Below, one piece after another: positions 61,125 through 64,000 of a stretch of 64,000 bases of DNA. The stretch is from Streptomyces sp. CB02009 (GTDB lineage Bacteria > Actinomycetota > Actinomycetes > Streptomycetales > Streptomycetaceae). The position numbers and the translations under genes were made by a program. The notes beneath the pieces are model-generated. The model saw nothing but the letters and a program-made list of their open reading frames with translations, did not search any database and was not told the DNA's origin. Where the stretch lies: the NCBI RefSeq assembly GCF_001905825.1, contig NZ_LIVV01000001.1:979582-1043581 (forward strand), written 5' to 3'. Each line of letters starts with the position of its first letter. The first letter of the stretch is position 1.

Positions 61125-62124
61125 CCCACAGCTGGGAGGCGATGGCCTTGTCCGCGACCCCGGCGACGATCAGGGAGAGCAGGTACCGCTCGTCGTCGGC
61201 GAGGTGCACCGCCGGATTCTGGCCGTCCTCGAAGTCGGCCAGTTCGCCGGAGTCCGTGACGTGCAGCGGGGTCGCGGCCGCCCACTGGCTCTCGAAGAGG
61301 GCGATCAGCGCGTCCAGCAGACTGCTGCTGTGGATCACGGCCGCCGTCGGCTCGCCCGCCCGGTCGGCGGGCCCCGGCGCGCGTTCCGTACCGTCACCGT
61401 CACCGTCACCGTCACTGGCACCGTAACCGTCACCGTCGAGGACGTCCCCGCTCTCGTACACGAGAGGGCAGATGGCCATCGAGCTGTCCGCGATCACCAG
61501 CCGCACCGGCAGCGTTCCGGCGGCCCGCGCCTGCTCGCCCGCCCGGATGCTCCGGGCGACGTTGTCCACCATCCCCGGTCCTTCCAGGAGTTCGCGCTCG
61601 TAGATCGTCCTGTAGCGCACCCCCCGGGCGAGCAGTTCCCACTCCTCGTCGTTCTCCGCCGCCGCCAGAGCGACCGGGCGGGCCTTGCAGAGCCAGCGCA
61701 TCTCGCCGGCCCCGTACGCCATCTGCCGGAGCCGCTGCCGGATCACGCTCGCCCCGGTGATCACCTCCACGAGCTGCTCGGCGTCGTGCCGCCGCCCGCC
61801 GGCCCGGTACTCCTCGGCAAGCTGTTCCACGCCCCGACGCGCCCATTCGAGCGCCTCGTGCCCGCGCAGCAGCAGGGGGCGCAGCGCCGCGTCGGGAGCC
61901 ATCGGCACGTACCGCTCGGGACCGCCTGCCGGTGGTTCGGCGGCCCGGCCGACCAGGCCCTTCCCGTGGAGGGCGGCCAGTACCGACTCGACCCGTGCCG
62001 CGTCCCACCCCAACTGCGCGGCGATGCCGCCGGTGTCGGCCTCCCGGACCCCGAGGAGGAAGCGGTACACCCGCTCCTCCTCGGCGTCGAGCCCTGCCGC
62101 CTCCAGCATGTGCCCTGCGCCCAT
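61009..62124 (-). CDS. TrmB/LuxR-type transcriptional regulator
   Basis: 371 residues. The N-terminal winged-helix (about 8-75: EERVYRFLLGVREADTGGIA, AALHGKGLVGRA) resembles TrmB. The central sensor-like domain includes VRYRTIYERELLEGPGMVDN and VRLVIADSSMAI. The C-terminal LuxR-type HTH (about 305-365) has LIVAGVADKAIASQLWVSQR and TVQRRIQALMQRAGALTRTQ. An acidic Asp/Gly loop (DGDGYGASDGDGDGDG) interrupts the sensor. It is divergent from a secreted S8 protease and probably controls it through the inverted repeat between them. Confidence 0.85.
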   Translation of the reverse strand: MGAGHMLEAAGLDAEEERVYRFLLGVREADTGGIAAQLGWDAARVESVLAALHGKGLVGRAAEPPAGGPERYVPMAPDAALRPLLLRGHEALEWARRGVEQLAEEYRAGGRRHDAEQLVEVITGASVIRQRLRQMAYGAGEMRWLCKARPVALAAAENDEEWELLARGVRYRTIYERELLEGPGMVDNVARSIRAGEQARAAGTLPVRLVIADSSMAICPLVYESGDVLDGDGYGASDGDGDGDGTERAPGPADRAGEPTAAVIHSSSLLDALIALFESQWAAATPLHVTDSGELADFEDGQNPAVHLADDERYLLSLIVAGVADKAIASQLWVSQRTVQRRIQALMQRAGALTRTQLVWQVAQRGWLTNG

Positions 62125-62151
62125 GACGCCTTCCCCCCACCCCGGTCGACG

Positions 62152-62181
62152 TGATCACTCCCCCCGTCTTCGGAGTGATCA
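62152..62181. promoter_or_regulatory. Inverted repeat between regulator and S8 protease
   Basis: TGATCACTCC (62152-62161) and GGAGTGATCA (62172-62181) form perfect 10-base arms around a 10-base spacer, 28 bases upstream of the regulator start. A good candidate operator for the TrmB/LuxR regulator. Confidence 0.6.
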
Positions 62182-62382
62182 AATCACAACAGGACCGTCG
62201 GAAACGAGAGCGCGCATTACCACGCCGGTCAGGCAATTGGCCTGCGGCGCAGGCATGTTGGCGGCGAGTGGACATGTCGCCTCTTCGACAGCCGAAGGGC
62301 GTAGCGAAGGTGATCGTTCCTGTTGAGTCTTGTTTCCGCCGGACACGGATCCCCCTCCGCCGGCGGAAGGAGTGCCCTCAGC

Positions 62383-64000
62383 ATGCGCAGCAGACGGAGA
62401 ACCGCACTGCTCGGAATCGCCCTGGCAGCCACCATGACCGCGGGCGGCACGGTGTACGCCGCCGGCCCTCTCCCCGCGACCGGGGAGGACGCGGTGACCG
62501 CCGCGCCCCAGGACGCCGTCCGCACCGCAACGGTCACCCTGGTGACCGGCGACAAGGTGACGGTGGCCACCAGGGCGGGCAGGACCGTGGCCGTCAACGT
62601 CGTCCCGTACCGGGGCAGCGCCGCCGGACTGCGGACGTACACGGTCGGCACCGACGTGTACGTCGTTCCCCGCGACGTCGAGGCGCTGGTCCACAACGGC
62701 CGGGTCGACAAGCGGCTGTTCAACGTCACCCAGCTCGTCGCCCAGGGCTTCGACGACGCCCACCGCGCGTCGACCCCGCTGATCGTGCGCTACGACTCCA
62801 CCGGCACCCCGACCCCCGGCGGAGCCCGCCTCACCCGCAAGCTCCCCGGCGTCCGCGGCGCCGCCGTCACCGCCGACAAGGCCAAGGGCGACACCTTCTG
62901 GGAGGCGGTCGACGACGACAGCGCCCGAGCCGGGACCCCCAAGGCCCGCCTGGCGGGCGGCGTCCAGCGCCTCTGGCTGGACGGCAAGGTCGACGCGCTC
63001 CTGGAGAAGAGCGTCCCGCAGATCGGCGCGCCGGAGGCGTGGGCCGCCGGATACGACGGCGCCGGCGTCAAGGTGGCCGTGCTCGACACCGGCGTCGACG
63101 CCACCCACCCCGACCTCGTCGACCGCATCGTCGAGAGCCGCAGCTTCGTCCCCGGCGAGACCGCCCGCGACGGCCACGGCCACGGCACCCACGTCGCCTC
63201 CACGATCCTGGGCAGCGGCGCCGGCTCCGACGGCAGGTACCGGGGCGTCGCCCCCGGCGCCGAGCTGCTCGTGGGCAAGGTCCTCGACGACGGCGGCTCC
63301 GGATCGGAGTCCGGCATCATCGAGGGCATGGAATGGGCCGCGCACTCCGGCGCGAAGGTCGTCTCCATGAGCCTGGGCGGCCAGGAGGGCGCCGACGGCA
63401 CCGACCCCATGTCGCTCGCGGTCAACGAACTCACCGCGAGCACCGGCGTCCTGTTCACCATCGCCGCGGGCAACAGCGGCCCCGGAGCGAAGACCGTCGG
63501 CTCACCCGGAGCCGCCGCCGCGGCCCTGACCGTCGGCGCCGTGGACGCGGACGACGCCGTCGCGAGCTTCTCCAGCCGCGGCCCGCGCGGCGACGGCGGC
63601 CTCAAGCCGGAGATCACCGCACCGGGCGTCCGGATCGTCGCAGCCCGCGCGGCGGGCACCACGATGGGCGCGCCGGCCGGCGAGCTGTACACCGCCGCCA
63701 GCGGCACCTCCATGGCGACGCCGCACGTGGCGGGCGCGGCGGCGATCCTCGCCCAGCGCCACCCCGACTGGACGCCCGCCCAGCTGAAGCGCCACCTCGT
63801 CAGCACCGCGAAGACCACCGCCGACACCTCCGTGTACGCGCAGGGCGCCGGCCGCGTCGACGTGGCACGCGCGGTCCGCCAGCCGGTGTCGGCCGACGGC
63901 ACGGTCGACTTCGGCCTGCGGGGCTGGGACGACTCCGCCACGGTCGAGAAGAGCATCGCGTACGTCAACGACGGCGACGCCCCGGTCACGCTGGCGCTGA
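62383..64000 (+). CDS. Secreted S8 serine protease, large form (3' end outside window)
   Basis: 539 codons visible, no stop before the window ends. RRR-containing signal peptide (about 1-27), then a long pro-region (about 40-215; TVTLVTGDKVTVATRAGRTV is a typical start for this protease group). The catalytic domain has Asp235 (VLDTGVD), His267 (GHGTHVAS) and Ser443 (GTSMATPH), and an AAGNSGPG oxyanion loop. After the triad it continues into a strand-rich region (VDFGLRGWDDSATVEKSIAY), as in large Streptomyces S8 proteases of about 1,100-1,250 residues. A GGAAGGAG site precedes ATG 62383. Confidence 0.92.
   Translation, partial: MRSRRRTALLGIALAATMTAGGTVYAAGPLPATGEDAVTAAPQDAVRTATVTLVTGDKVTVATRAGRTVAVNVVPYRGSAAGLRTYTVGTDVYVVPRDVEALVHNGRVDKRLFNVTQLVAQGFDDAHRASTPLIVRYDSTGTPTPGGARLTRKLPGVRGAAVTADKAKGDTFWEAVDDDSARAGTPKARLAGGVQRLWLDGKVDALLEKSVPQIGAPEAWAAGYDGAGVKVAVLDTGVDATHPDLVDRIVESRSFVPGETARDGHGHGTHVASTILGSGAGSDGRYRGVAPGAELLVGKVLDDGGSGSESGIIEGMEWAAHSGAKVVSMSLGGQEGADGTDPMSLAVNELTASTGVLFTIAAGNSGPGAKTVGSPGAAAAALTVGAVDADDAVASFSSRGPRGDGGLKPEITAPGVRIVAARAAGTTMGAPAGELYTAASGTSMATPHVAGAAAILAQRHPDWTPAQLKRHLVSTAKTTADTSVYAQGAGRVDVARAVRQPVSADGTVDFGLRGWDDSATVEKSIAYVNDGDAPVTLAL

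Overview
The window is chromosomal DNA from an actinomycete, most likely Streptomyces. G+C is very high throughout, codons end almost always in G or C, GTG starts are common, many genes overlap by ATGA, and the families are typical of the genus: secreted subtilisins, a Streptomyces subtilisin inhibitor, an ECF sigma/anti-sigma pair, a modular megasynthase and MpaB-type oxygenases. I saw no rRNA, tRNA or CRISPR array.

1-4.2 kb: an L-fucose-type sugar acid operon with ATGA or GTGA overlaps (dehydratase, SDR, aldo/keto reductase, mutarotase, lactonase), then a SRPBCC gene. 4.2-11 kb: DUF2071 gene, secreted S8 protease, secreted DUF1996 protein, an ECF sigma factor with its zinc-finger anti-sigma, a COG4315-type lipoprotein apparently read from the same kind of ECF promoter, and a second lipoprotein. 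11.0-24.2 kb: one 4,399-residue PKS-NRPS gene ordered FAAL-ACP-KS-AT-KR-ACP-C-A-PCP-C, ending in a domain that resembles cyanobacterial acyl-ACP reductase. It has no obvious tailoring genes beside it and is the most unusual single gene here. 24.7-25.1 kb: a subtilisin inhibitor.

25.3-33 kb: an accessory stretch of decayed IS5-family transposase pieces mixed with small orphan genes of immunity-protein character, several frameshifted. The transposase 3' ends repeatedly lie tail-to-tail against the stop codon of a neighbouring small gene, and the same arrangement recurs at 46.6 kb. 33.1-34.7 kb: a dicarboxylate symporter with operator-like dyads. 35.1-37.8 kb: an operon for a small protein, a polyprenyl synthase, an MpaB-type oxygenase and a further tiny coupled ORF. 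38-44.6 kb: a repeat-scaffold protein, a large secreted hydrolase and a Tat-exported phosphoesterase. 44.6-47.4 kb: a gene apparently broken by a local inversion, a methyltransferase and another orphan gene.

47.4-54.4 kb: two divergent regulator/enzyme pairs with visible operators (TetR/MpaB-type oxygenase and MarR/SDR), plus an alpha/beta hydrolase, a membrane protein, a VWA protein and a DUF4916 protein. 54.5-59.1 kb: a tightly coupled minus-strand operon (small peptide ORF, ABC exporter, second small peptide ORF, three-Nudix-domain protein, methyltransferase) that looks like an undescribed small-peptide or signalling locus. 59.5-64 kb: DUF5713 and DoxX proteins, a small Cys-rich protein, and a TrmB/LuxR-type regulator divergent from a second large secreted S8 protease that runs off the window.
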